Positions 1 through 8,330 of a stretch of 64,000 nucleotides of DNA are shown here, piece by piece (within the stretch, counting starts at the first letter, position 1; each line of letters opens with the position of its first letter). The notes beneath the pieces were generated by a model. The model was not told where the DNA came from and did not search any database. It was given only the letters and a program-made list of their open reading frames with translations. Location of the stretch: the NCBI RefSeq assembly GCF_030123365.1, contig NZ_CP126107.1:4301501-4365500 (forward strand), in the 5' to 3' direction. Origin of the DNA: Neobacillus sp. SuZ13. GTDB lineage: Bacteria > Bacillota > Bacilli > Bacillales > Cytobacillaceae. Both the position numbers and the translations under genes were made by a program.

Positions 1-2
1 TC

Positions 3-80
3 CAATTAAAAGAGGACGAACCAACCGCAAACTTATATGAGGTCATCAATGATACGGTGTATGAATTTTTAACAGGCTAA
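3..80 (+). CDS. C-terminal end of a small protein (partial, possibly YqzH-like)
   Basis: An open frame enters from the left edge and ends at the TAA at 78-80, giving 25 residues that finish in VYEFLTG. The start lies outside the window, so neither length nor function can be read. In B. subtilis a small gene of unknown function, yqzH, sits beside the SDR gene yqjQ, so this may be its counterpart. That is a synteny inference from memory. The frame converges on the SDR gene, with a hairpin between them. Confidence 0.4.
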   Translation, partial: QLKEDEPTANLYEVINDTVYEFLTG

Positions 81-97
81 TTTATACCTTCAAAACA

Positions 98-124
98 AAA
101 AAAGCCCCCGATAAAGAGGCTTAC
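98..124. terminator. Bidirectional Rho-independent terminator
   Basis: AAGCC and GGCTT form a short stem around a loop. T runs follow on the minus strand (end of the SDR gene) and A runs precede on the plus strand. It lies between two convergent genes. Confidence 0.6.
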
Positions 125-135
125 TACTTCAATGT

Positions 136-933
136 TTATTTCTGATTAAAAGCCCGTCTGCCAATCCGCTCAAACAGTCGGGGGAATAGCACGTACACGA
201 CGCTTCCCATATTCATCCAACGAGGCAAATTAATCTCCCTAGTTTTCGTAAGCATACTGTTGACGACCTTCTCGGCAACATACTCGGGCTTAAGCATAAA
301 TCTCTGCACATTTTTAACATAGGTGCCTTTTTCGTCAGCAATATTAAAAAAATTGGTAGCGATTGGACCAGGATTCACAGAGGTCACAAGTACATTAAAA
401 TCTGCTAATTCCATCCGCAGTGAGTTGGTGTAACCAAGAACCGCATGCTTAGAAGCTGAATAGACACTTGATTTAGGCGTGGCAATTTTCCCAGCTTGGG
501 AGGCAATATTGATTATATGCCCAAAACGCCTTTCACGCATTTTCGGCAGCACCATGCTTGTGCAGGCCATAAGCCCCACCACATTCACATCAAACATTCC
601 CTTGATTTCATCCACTGTCGCCAAATGGGCTTCACGGAAAACTCCAAAACCAGCATTATTGACAAGAATATCAATATCTCCGATTGTATCGAAAATCCGT
701 TGAAATATCTTCTGTACCTGAACTGTATCTGACACATCCAACTGATAAACAACCACTTTAACCGGATGCTTTTGCTGGAGTTCCATTCGCAATTGTTCGA
801 GTTTACCAATACTTCGGGCTAATAGCACAAGATTGGCACCGCTAGACGCACATAGCTTGGCGATTTCCGCTCCGATACCTCCAGATGCACCAGTTATCAC
901 AATATTTTTACCTTTTAATTGTTCCCTAATCAT
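136..933 (-). CDS. yqjQ: Short-chain dehydrogenase/reductase (YqjQ-like)
   Basis: 265-residue classical SDR oxidoreductase, predicted to use NAD(P)(H) in the cytosol on an unknown substrate. The N-terminal Rossmann motif TGASGGIG lies at residues 14-21, NNAG near residue 93, and the catalytic YSASK near residue 160 with a serine upstream in INIAS. The length is typical of the family. The following minus-strand gene order (metallo-hydrolase downstream in coordinate) matches the yqjP-yqjQ pair of B. subtilis, which is why I use that name. About 30 bp separate its start from the end of the upstream metallo-hydrolase gene, so the two probably form one transcript. The true substrate cannot be inferred from sequence. 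Confidence 0.85.
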   Translation of the reverse strand: MIREQLKGKNIVITGASGGIGAEIAKLCASSGANLVLLARSIGKLEQLRMELQQKHPVKVVVYQLDVSDTVQVQKIFQRIFDTIGDIDILVNNAGFGVFREAHLATVDEIKGMFDVNVVGLMACTSMVLPKMRERRFGHIINIASQAGKIATPKSSVYSASKHAVLGYTNSLRMELADFNVLVTSVNPGPIATNFFNIADEKGTYVKNVQRFMLKPEYVAEKVVNSMLTKTREINLPRWMNMGSVVYVLFPRLFERIGRRAFNQK

Positions 934-963
934 TTCTACACCTCATCTGAGTTGATTCCAAAG

Positions 964-1926
964 CTAAAATTTAGCCTGAAAAAGAACAGGATTTGTCCCC
1001 TTACTACTAATCTCCCCAATAGATGATAAATAGTCAAGTTGTGCGACGGTTTCGGAAATGGTCAGCATCAGTTCGCGCTGGTAAACAGACGGAAACAAGC
1101 GTTTACAAATTTCAAATACGGTCAACTCTTCTTCTTTTAACCAGCTATGAACTGTCATGGCCCGCTCGTGCTGCCGCACTAATCGTTTATCAACCAACTC
1201 TGCTAACTTATAAACTTCCTCCCCATGCCCTGTATAGACACATTGAATGGGATACGAAAGCAGCTTCTTCATCGAGTCATTATGCTGCAGCTGTGGCTTC
1301 GGTCTTTCAATTTCACCAGGGGCCGGCGGCTCTAACAATGGATTGGGTGAAATATGTGCTAAAATCAAATCTCCGCCAATTAAAATCCCATCCTTTTCCC
1401 GGTACAGGGCAATGTGGCTTTGGGCATGACCTGGTGTTTCAATGACCTGCCATTCATTTAGCCCAGGAGGTCTCATTCCCTCAACAAGATGTCCGGTCAA
1501 TGAGCGGTTGCAAGAATATTTCAATGTTTTTCTTAATTTTGAAAGTAAAGGAAAGTATTCCTCAGGCAGTCCGAACTCTAGAAAATGAATACGAAAAAAT
1601 TCTTCTTGTTCTTGAAAAAAAGCTTCTGTTGGTTGAATCCATCGTTCATTCAGATGATGACCGTATACTTCTAAGGTATCTGGAAGAAAATCAAGCATCC
1701 CCACATGATCTGGATGATGATGTGTTAGAATTACTTGCTCGATATCCGCTGGACTTAACCCTATATCTCCCATTTGAACATTAAACGACTCCCAAGCCTG
1801 TTCAGTTTTTACTCCAGCGTCAACAAGCGTTAAACGATCGCCTTTAATCAAATAAACATTGACATCCCCAACAGCAAAAGGAGTTGGCACCGTAATTTTT
1901 GCTATTCCGTCTTTCCATTTTGTCAT
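964..1926 (-). CDS. yqjP: Metallo-beta-lactamase fold hydrolase (YqjP-like)
   Basis: 320-residue metallo-beta-lactamase superfamily protein. The zinc-binding motif HHHPDH lies at residues 69-74. Further ligand motifs follow: ETPGHAQSH near residue 165, GGD near 180 and GHGE near 233. The C-terminal ~80 residues look like the winged-helix extension seen in the YqjP/glyoxalase II-like group. No signal peptide is seen, so it is cytosolic. It is the first gene of a likely two-gene unit with the SDR gene downstream, and it diverges from the T-box/proI unit. Substrate unknown; a thioester or phosphoester would fit the family, but that is not shown here. Confidence 0.85.
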   Translation of the reverse strand: MTKWKDGIAKITVPTPFAVGDVNVYLIKGDRLTLVDAGVKTEQAWESFNVQMGDIGLSPADIEQVILTHHHPDHVGMLDFLPDTLEVYGHHLNERWIQPTEAFFQEQEEFFRIHFLEFGLPEEYFPLLSKLRKTLKYSCNRSLTGHLVEGMRPPGLNEWQVIETPGHAQSHIALYREKDGILIGGDLILAHISPNPLLEPPAPGEIERPKPQLQHNDSMKKLLSYPIQCVYTGHGEEVYKLAELVDKRLVRQHERAMTVHSWLKEEELTVFEICKRLFPSVYQRELMLTISETVAQLDYLSSIGEISSKGTNPVLFQAKF

Positions 1927-2091
1927 TCCTAAATCCCCTTATCATTATTTTCCAATAAAGAATCCATTGATATAGATATGAACATTATGTGACATTTATG
2001 ATATATACTAAAGTGTAGCGATATTTTAACCAAATGTCATTATTACTGCATAATTTTTTAGAAAAAATAAAAAATTCTCTAAATTTAACTA

Positions 2092-2121
2092 TTGACAGAT
2101 AGGTTGTTTATCTTGCATAAT
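2092..2121 (+). promoter_or_regulatory. Probable sigma-A promoter for proI
   Basis: TTGACA at 2092-2097 and CATAAT at 2116-2121 are separated by 18 bp. They lie about 20 bp upstream of the T-box leader, as expected for its transcript start. Confidence 0.7.
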
Positions 2122-2139
2122 CTAGTAAAAATTTAATTC

Positions 2140-2376
2140 GCTAAAGCGATGAGTAAGGCCAGTAAATGAGAAATGGCGAAAGAGAGTGAAGTTCGACGGC
2201 TGAAAGACTTCACCGCCCTCTTAATCATTGAACCTACCTTAGGAGCACTTAGGAAAACCTAACGTATATCCGGCGTTATCGGAGTCGAGTGAACCCTTAT
2301 GGAAATGATGTGAGGGTAATGAAGGTGGTACCACGGAAGTTAGACCTTTCGTCCTTTACGGATGAGGGGTCTTTTG
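2140..2376 (+). promoter_or_regulatory. T-box riboswitch (probably tRNA-Pro) controlling proI
   Basis: The leader carries the hallmark T-box sequence GAAGGTGGTACCACGG at 2321-2336. A terminator hairpin follows at 2342-2372, with two arms (AGACCTTTCGTCC and GGATGAGGGGTCT) and a T-run. Uncharged tRNA pairs with the T-box bulge and favours the antiterminator. GAACCTACC at 2230-2238 is a plausible specifier loop with CCT, a proline codon, at 2233-2235. That fits the downstream pyrroline-5-carboxylate reductase gene and the known T-box control of proline synthesis genes in B. subtilis. The exact specifier register is my inference. Confidence 0.92.
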
Positions 2377-2407
2377 TTTTTTTTGAGAAAATAAAGGAGG
2401 AACATAC

Positions 2408-3253
2408 ATGAAAAAAATCGCAATTATTGGTGCAGGATCGATGGCTGAAGCATTCATTTCAGGAATTCTTGAAAATGGATTTATTGATAAAAAAAATATA
2501 TGGATCACAAATAATTCTAATCAAGAAAGATTAGCTAACTTAAAAACACGTTATGGAATTCAAACGACTTATAATTTGAATGAACTGTTTGATCAAGCAG
2601 ACATTGTGATGTTAGCCATGAAACCAAAGGACGTCGCCACTGCCATTCACTCGATTCGTGAACACTTAACAGAGGAGATGCTCATCGTCTCTGTCTTAGC
2701 AGGTGTATCCATGGATACCATTGAAACATTGGCAAGAGTACCACTTGCGATTGTAAGGTCGATGCCAAATACCTCGGCAGCTGTTGGAAAATCGGCCACT
2801 GCTGTTGCGGTGAATCATCGTGTTACCGATTCTCAGTTAGAAACAACTAAAAACTTATTTGGCACCGTCGGCTTGGCTTCCGTTGTGGAGGAAGAACAGT
2901 TAGATGCCGTTACTGGCCTTTCCGGGAGTGGCCCCGCCTATATTTATTATCTAATTGAAGCAATGGAGAAAAGTGCTGTTGAAGTAGGTCTAGAAAAAGA
3001 GATGGCCAGTGAATTGATTGTACAAACACTGCTCGGTGCAGCGGAAATGGTCAAAAACTCAAGTAAGTCCTCTACCCAGCTGCGCAAAGATGTAACAAGC
3101 CCTGGCGGAACTACAGAAGCTGGGATTCGAGTGCTTGAGGAACACGGGGTCCAAGAAGCATTCATTTCTTGTATCAAAGCAGCAACGGCCCAATCTAAAA
3201 AAATGGGAATGGAATTAAGTTCTAAGCTTCAAACTGCTGACCAACCTTCCTAA
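2408..3253 (+). CDS. proI: Pyrroline-5-carboxylate reductase ProI
   Basis: 281-residue pyrroline-5-carboxylate reductase, which catalyses the last step of proline synthesis (P5C + NAD(P)H to proline). The N-terminal Rossmann motif IIGAGSMAEAF lies at residues 5-15. The C-terminal dimerisation/substrate domain has the family signature around SGSGPAYIYYLIEAM (near 175) and VTSPGGTTEAGI (near 230). The ATG follows an AAGGAGG ribosome binding site at 2394-2400. The T-box directly upstream argues for the proline-responsive ProI paralogue rather than ProG or ProH. The glycosyltransferase gene follows 58 bp downstream, possibly by read-through. Confidence 0.95.
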   Translation: MKKIAIIGAGSMAEAFISGILENGFIDKKNIWITNNSNQERLANLKTRYGIQTTYNLNELFDQADIVMLAMKPKDVATAIHSIREHLTEEMLIVSVLAGVSMDTIETLARVPLAIVRSMPNTSAAVGKSATAVAVNHRVTDSQLETTKNLFGTVGLASVVEEEQLDAVTGLSGSGPAYIYYLIEAMEKSAVEVGLEKEMASELIVQTLLGAAEMVKNSSKSSTQLRKDVTSPGGTTEAGIRVLEEHGVQEAFISCIKAATAQSKKMGMELSSKLQTADQPS

Positions 3254-3311
3254 ATTGGCTTTTTGCCTTTATTACATTAAACTAGGAAAAAAGGCTAGGG
3301 AAGTGTCAGGC

Positions 3312-4451
3312 ATGCTAACGATCTTATTTTCTTTAGGAATTCTAGTCTGGATTATCTTTCTTATAGACGGAATAATTGGTTTGCGAAAAATAGATCCATT
3401 AGAAAAAGAAGCAGGCTTAGAGCATGGATCATTGTTGTCTGTAGTGGTTGCTGCCCGTAATGAGGAAAAGCAAATAGCTGCAAGTATCCTCAGCCAGTTA
3501 GAGCAAACCTACAAAAATGTAGAATGGATTCTCGTCAATGATCGGTCTACGGATGCCACTGGTAATATCATGGAGGAATTAACAACAAAAGACCCGCGCA
3601 TAAAGGTCATCCATATTGAAAAATTACCTGAGGGCTGGCTTGGGAAGAATAACGCCTTGTACACGGGTGCACGTCAAGCTTCAGGTAGATGGCTGTTGTT
3701 TACTGATGCAGACATACAATTTGAAAAACAAGCATTCGCAAAAGCGCTTCATTATTTTGAAAGGAATGACTTGGAGCACCTAACTGCTGCGCCAAACTTA
3801 AGCGCTAACCGGTTTTGGTTAAAAACATTTGTTGCCTTTTTCCTGTTTGGCTTTTCATATTTCAAACGTCCGTGGTTAGCCAACAACCCCAAATCAAAGA
3901 TTGGAACTGGAATCGGCGCTTTTAATCTAGTTTTAAAAGAAGCTTATGAGTCTTTTGGAACACATGAAAGAATAAAAATGCGTCCGGATGATGACTTACA
4001 GCTCGGGATGAAGATGAAAAAAGCTGGCTATCGACAAAGTATTGTAACTGCATTACATTTAATTGAAGTAGAATGGTATGGAAGTTTAAAAGAAGCTTTT
4101 ATCGGCCTAGAAAAGAATACATTTGCCGGATTACACTACCGAATCAGCATGGTTATATTTGCAATCCTCGGGGTTTTTATCACTAACGTTTTGCCCTTTG
4201 TGACGATTTTTTCCGGGAACAAGACTGTTGTCCTATTATCCTTTGGAAATATCATGCTAAGCGGAATACTTTATGTAATGGTCATAAGAAAATTAACCCT
4301 ATTCTCCCCGCTCATGTTTTTGGTTTTGCCAATCACTGCCCTGTTGTTTATATATTCGATTATTCGGGCGAGCCTTCTAACCTTTAAGCGTGGCGGTATT
4401 GTTTGGAGGGGAACCACCTATCGGTTAAGCGAACTCAGAGAAAAAGAGTAG
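3312..4451 (+). CDS. Family 2 glycosyltransferase, membrane-anchored
   Basis: 379 residues from the ATG at 3312. A longer frame opens at 3255, but its extra 19 residues are not family-like and the ATG precedes a good N-terminal membrane segment (LTILFSLGILVWIIFLIDGII). The GT-A catalytic domain follows, with VVAARNEEKQI, NDRSTDAT and the nucleotide/metal motif FTDADI. RPDDDLQLGMKMK is the acceptor-side acidic motif. Three or four hydrophobic segments end the protein (roughly residues 275-365). The architecture resembles carotenoid/hopanoid-type or CrtQ-like glycosyltransferases; donor and acceptor are unknown. It lies between proI and namA, same strand. Confidence 0.8.
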   Translation: MLTILFSLGILVWIIFLIDGIIGLRKIDPLEKEAGLEHGSLLSVVVAARNEEKQIAASILSQLEQTYKNVEWILVNDRSTDATGNIMEELTTKDPRIKVIHIEKLPEGWLGKNNALYTGARQASGRWLLFTDADIQFEKQAFAKALHYFERNDLEHLTAAPNLSANRFWLKTFVAFFLFGFSYFKRPWLANNPKSKIGTGIGAFNLVLKEAYESFGTHERIKMRPDDDLQLGMKMKKAGYRQSIVTALHLIEVEWYGSLKEAFIGLEKNTFAGLHYRISMVIFAILGVFITNVLPFVTIFSGNKTVVLLSFGNIMLSGILYVMVIRKLTLFSPLMFLVLPITALLFIYSIIRASLLTFKRGGIVWRGTTYRLSELREKE

Positions 4452-4470
4452 AAGCTTAGTTTTTTCAATA

Positions 4471-4506
4471 AAACATTCCTTTTGCTATACTATAAAAGGA
4501 ATGTTT
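4471..4506. repeat. Perfect 13-bp inverted repeat upstream of namA
   Basis: AAACATTCCTTTT (4471-4483) and AAAAGGAATGTTT (4494-4506) are perfectly complementary around a 10-bp loop that contains TATACT. It could be the transcript end of the glycosyltransferase gene, or an operator overlapping the namA promoter -10 region. The short distance to the namA start (25 bp) leaves both options open. Confidence 0.6.
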
Positions 4507-4531
4507 ATTATTGATTTCGGGAGGCTTCTAA

Positions 4532-5551
4532 ATGGCAATAAAACTATTTTCCCCCTATACCATAAAAGGTATCACATTTAAAAATCGTATTGTCATGGCA
4601 CCGATGTGCATGTATTCGAGCCATAACGAAGATGGCCATATCCAAAACTGGCATCGCACTCACTATACAACCAGAGCCGTTGGTCAGGTTGGTCTGATTA
4701 TAGTTGAAGCAACTTCCGTAACACCTCAAGGAAGGATTTCAACTAGAGATTTAGGGATCTGGAGCGATGAGCATATAGAAGGTTTTAGAGAGCTTGTTAG
4801 TCTAATGAAAGAGCAAGGAGCCCAAACAGGAATTCAACTCGCCCATGCCGGCAGAAAAGCCGTATTAGAAGGTGAAATTCTTGCCCCATCTGCATTAGCT
4901 TTTAATGAGAAAATGAAAACGCCAAAGGAAATGTCCAAAACGGATATTGAAGAAACAATCGAAGCATTTAAAAAAGGGGCGAAGCGTGCAGCAAAAGCCG
5001 GTTTCGATGTGATTGAAATCCATGGCGCTCATGGGTACCTTATCAATGAATTCCTATCACCTCTATCCAATAAAAGAACCGATGAATACGGTGGCTCTGC
5101 CCAAAACCGCTACAGATTCCTCCGAGAAGTGATTGATGCAGTAAAAACCGTTTGGGAAGGTCCATTATTTGTGAGAGTTTCTGCACATGATTACCACGAA
5201 GAAGGGTTAACACCAAATGATTACATAACTTATAGTCAATGGATGAAAGAACAGGGTGTCGATTTAATCGATGTAAGTTCTGGTGCGGTTGTCCCCGCCC
5301 ATATTGACGTATATCCTGGATACCAAGTAAAATACTCTGAAACCATTAAGAATGGTGCTAGCATTTCCACCGGCGCTGTAGGGTTAATTACTACAGGGAT
5401 TCAAGCGGAAGAAATTTTACAAAATGAAAGAGCAGATTTAGTCTTCTTAGCTCGTGAATTACTTCGCGATCCATATTGGCCGCGGACTGCAGCCAAGGAA
5501 CTTAACGTAAGTATCGAAGGACCAAAGCCATACGAACGCGGCTGGATTTGA
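4532..5551 (+). CDS. namA: NADPH dehydrogenase NamA (old yellow enzyme, YqjM)
   Basis: 339-residue FMN-dependent ene-reductase of the YqjM class. It reduces activated C=C bonds of unsaturated aldehydes/ketones and nitro compounds with NADPH. Class-specific residues are visible: Cys26 and Tyr28 in APMCMYSS, the HGAH pair in IEIHGAHGYL, and the C-terminal ERGWI arginine finger that completes the neighbouring active site. The length is one residue longer than B. subtilis YqjM as I recall it. A GGGAGG ribosome binding site precedes the ATG. A strong convergent terminator separates it from rnz. Confidence 0.96.
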   Translation: MAIKLFSPYTIKGITFKNRIVMAPMCMYSSHNEDGHIQNWHRTHYTTRAVGQVGLIIVEATSVTPQGRISTRDLGIWSDEHIEGFRELVSLMKEQGAQTGIQLAHAGRKAVLEGEILAPSALAFNEKMKTPKEMSKTDIEETIEAFKKGAKRAAKAGFDVIEIHGAHGYLINEFLSPLSNKRTDEYGGSAQNRYRFLREVIDAVKTVWEGPLFVRVSAHDYHEEGLTPNDYITYSQWMKEQGVDLIDVSSGAVVPAHIDVYPGYQVKYSETIKNGASISTGAVGLITTGIQAEEILQNERADLVFLARELLRDPYWPRTAAKELNVSIEGPKPYERGWI

Positions 5552-5562
5552 ATCGTATAAAT

Positions 5563-5600
5563 CAAACGCACTTACCTAATTTTTATGGTAAGTGCGTTTT
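5563..5600. terminator. Bidirectional Rho-independent terminator
   Basis: AAACGCACTTACC (5563-5575) pairs with GGTAAGTGCGTTT, followed by T residues. It lies between the convergent namA and rnz genes. Confidence 0.9.
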
Positions 5601-5604
5601 TACA

Positions 5605-6528
5605 TTACTTGAGTGGCAGGTTTATTTCTTTAAAATCCTCAGCAATATCCGTATTCAGGAATACTTCTTTCGCCTCATCTACTAATTCTTGCCAAGCATT
5701 TCGATCATAACGAGAGCTAATGTGGGTTAGACATAGCAGCTTACAACCGGCCTTCTTTGCAACATCGGCAGCTTGATGTGTGGTTGAATGAAAATAGTCA
5801 TGGGCCAGCTTTTCTTCATTAGCAGAAAAAGTCGCTTCATGTACCAGTAGATCGGCATTCTTAGCCAAGAAAATTGCATTTTCGCAATAGCGGGTATCAC
5901 CTAAAATCGTAACAACTCTCCCCTTCTGTTCCGGACCAAGAAACTCCTTAGGATCAATTGTCCTTCCGTCATCCAGGGTTACAGCTTCACCATTCTTAAT
6001 TTTTCTAAAAATAGGTCCAGGCTGTACACCCGCTTCCTTCAACTTATCAGCAAGCAATGTTCCAGGTCTGTCCTTTTCTACAATTCGATACCCATAGGAA
6101 GGTATTCCGTGGTCAAGCCGTCTGACTTCCACCGTAAACTGCTCATCTTCAAAAATAATTCCCTCTTCGATTTCAATAACAACTAAAGGATATTTCAAAT
6201 AAGTCTGACTTATCGAAAGGCTGACATGAATATAGTCTTTTATCCCTTTGGGACCATAAACCGTTACCTCAGATTCCCCGCCTTGAAAAGAGCGGCTCGA
6301 TAATAATCCTGGCAGCCCGTAGATATGATCACCGTGAAGGTGGGTAATAAAGATTTTTTCAATTCGCCGCGGTTTTATAGAAGTATGTAAAATTTGATGC
6401 TGGGTAGCCTCACCGGCATCGAACAACCAAACAGCCCCCCGCTCCTCAAGCAATTTCAGTGCAATAGACGTGACATTGCGGAGTTTTGCCGGCATTCCAG
6501 CCCCTGTTCCTAGGAAAAAAATATCCAC
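5605..6528 (-). CDS. rnz: Ribonuclease Z
   Basis: 307-residue tRNA 3'-processing endonuclease that removes 3' trailers from tRNA precursors lacking an encoded CCA. The metallo-beta-lactamase zinc motif HLHGDH is at residues 63-68. Other features are the N-terminal LGTGAG motif, GDTRYCEN, and the C-terminal HSTTHQAADVA / LTHISSRY ligand segments. The long insertion expected for the exosite arm is present (about residues 150-200). It converges on namA and is divergent from zwf, as in B. subtilis. Confidence 0.96.
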   Translation of the reverse strand: MDIFFLGTGAGMPAKLRNVTSIALKLLEERGAVWLFDAGEATQHQILHTSIKPRRIEKIFITHLHGDHIYGLPGLLSSRSFQGGESEVTVYGPKGIKDYIHVSLSISQTYLKYPLVVIEIEEGIIFEDEQFTVEVRRLDHGIPSYGYRIVEKDRPGTLLADKLKEAGVQPGPIFRKIKNGEAVTLDDGRTIDPKEFLGPEQKGRVVTILGDTRYCENAIFLAKNADLLVHEATFSANEEKLAHDYFHSTTHQAADVAKKAGCKLLCLTHISSRYDRNAWQELVDEAKEVFLNTDIAEDFKEINLPLK

Positions 6529-6778
6529 AATAATAAACTCCTCTCAAATTCCGTTCCTTTGTTTCCAATATTGATAATATAGCACAAACAAATATTATTT
6601 TCTCCTCCAAGGGCAGCTAGTGATAAGTGAATATCAGGAATTATTATGTGAAAAATAAAAGAAATTGTCTAATTACGTTGTATTATTTTTGCGAAGTCTA
6701 GACGAATGAGATAAAATCAAACAATATAAACATAAGAGTAATATGCAATTTTACATAAACAGAAAAGAGGTATTTACT

Positions 6779-8281
6779 TTGGAGCAAACTGGAAACATGA
6801 CTTCATTAATTATGATTTTTGGTGCGACTGGTGATTTAGCAAAGCGGAAGTTGTTTCCTTCCCTTTACCGGTTATTTGAGAAAGGAAAATTAACTAAATT
6901 TGCGGTGGTTGGGGTTGCAAGAAGATCGCTATCCAATGATGAATTTCAGCATTCAGTCAAAGACTCGGTCATCTCAGCCTTAGGAAATAAAGATAAGATT
7001 GATGATTTTATCTCGCATTTTTACTATCAATCGCATGATGTTAGTGATTCCAACTCTTACGCATTGTTAAAAAATTTAGCAGATGAGATTGATCAAAACT
7101 ATCAATTAGAAGGCAATCGTATCTTTTACCTTGCCATGGCTCCTGAATTTTTCGGAACGATTGCTTTACACTTAAAATCAGACAAACTTACAGAGGTAAA
7201 GGGTTATAAACGCCTCGTCATTGAGAAACCATTCGGACATGACTTAGAATCTGCCATCGAGTTAAATAGACAAATTAGAAGTGCATTTAAAGAAAAAGAA
7301 GTATATCGTATCGATCATTATTTAGGAAAAGAAATGGTGCGGAATATAGAAGTAATTCGATTCGCCAATGCTATATTTGAACCGCTTTGGAATAATCGTT
7401 ATATTTCAAATATTCAAATTACCTCTAGTGAAATACTCGGGGTTGAAGAACGGGGCCGTTATTATGAAACAAGCGGCGCACTTAGAGATATGCTTCAAAA
7501 CCACATGATGCAAATGGTAGCCTTGCTTGCGATGGAGCCACCAATCAACCTCTCCACCGATGAAATTCGTTCCGAAAAAGTTCGTGTGTTTCGTGCACTT
7601 CGGTCGGTTGAGGGAGAAAAGGTTAATGATTATTTTGTTCGCGGCCAATACGGTGAGGGTACGGTTGAGGATGTTCCAGTTCCTGCTTATCGTGATGAAA
7701 CGATGGTGGACAAAGAATCAAATACAGAAACCTTTGTTGCTGGTAAAATCATGATTGATAATTTCCGCTGGGCTGGTGTTCCGTTCTACATTCGGACAGG
7801 AAAAAGGATGTCAACAAAATCAACCAAAATTGTCGTTCAATTTAAAGATATTCCGATGAATTTATATTATCAAACGGAAAAAATGCTAAACCCAAATCTC
7901 CTTGTAATTCATATTCAACCTGAAGAGGGAATTACATTACATCTTAACGCAAAAAAAGCAGGCGGACACTTAGATGCTCAGGAAGTAAGAATGAGCTTTG
8001 CCAATACCGGCATCCATGCGATGAATACTCCTGAAGGCTATGAGAAGCTCCTTTACGATTGTATGCGAGGCGATGCCACGAATTTTACCCATTGGGATGA
8101 AGTGGCCTATTCTTGGAGTTTTGTTGATAAAATTTCGGCAGTTTGGGAAAACACGAAGGCTGAAAACTTTCCTAATTATCAATCCGGGACCACGGGACCG
8201 AAAGCGTCGGATGAGCTTTTAGAAAAAGACGGCTTCTTCTGGTGGCCAGTAACTGATTTAGAAGTAGATATGTGTAAATAA
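6779..8281 (+). CDS. zwf: Glucose-6-phosphate 1-dehydrogenase
   Basis: 500 residues from a TTG at 6779. An AAAGAGG ribosome binding site lies 8 bp upstream, and the protein then reads into the NADP-binding motif FGATGDLAKRK. The upstream ATG at 6743 has no ribosome binding site and adds 12 atypical residues. The catalytic motif RIDHYLGKE is near residue 178 and KRMSTKST near 335. The enzyme oxidises glucose-6-phosphate to 6-phosphogluconolactone, supplying NADPH and feeding the oxidative pentose phosphate pathway. It is monocistronic, with a convergent terminator shared with dinB. The 6-phosphogluconate dehydrogenase gene, adjacent in some Bacillus, is not in the window. Confidence 0.95.
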   Translation: MEQTGNMTSLIMIFGATGDLAKRKLFPSLYRLFEKGKLTKFAVVGVARRSLSNDEFQHSVKDSVISALGNKDKIDDFISHFYYQSHDVSDSNSYALLKNLADEIDQNYQLEGNRIFYLAMAPEFFGTIALHLKSDKLTEVKGYKRLVIEKPFGHDLESAIELNRQIRSAFKEKEVYRIDHYLGKEMVRNIEVIRFANAIFEPLWNNRYISNIQITSSEILGVEERGRYYETSGALRDMLQNHMMQMVALLAMEPPINLSTDEIRSEKVRVFRALRSVEGEKVNDYFVRGQYGEGTVEDVPVPAYRDETMVDKESNTETFVAGKIMIDNFRWAGVPFYIRTGKRMSTKSTKIVVQFKDIPMNLYYQTEKMLNPNLLVIHIQPEEGITLHLNAKKAGGHLDAQEVRMSFANTGIHAMNTPEGYEKLLYDCMRGDATNFTHWDEVAYSWSFVDKISAVWENTKAENFPNYQSGTTGPKASDELLEKDGFFWWPVTDLEVDMCK

Positions 8282-8288
8282 AAAATTC

Positions 8289-8330
8289 AAAAGCACTACT
8301 TTTGTTATGATAGCAAAAGTGGTGCTTTTT
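8289..8330. terminator. Bidirectional Rho-independent terminator
   Basis: AAAAGCACTACTTTTG pairs with AGCAAAAGTGGTGCTTTT with few mismatches. It serves both zwf and dinB; the dinB stop codon touches its right arm. Confidence 0.88.

Noticed and set aside
6743..6778. Upstream ATG start for zwf
   Set aside because: No ribosome binding site; AAAGAGG is spaced correctly for the TTG at 6779.
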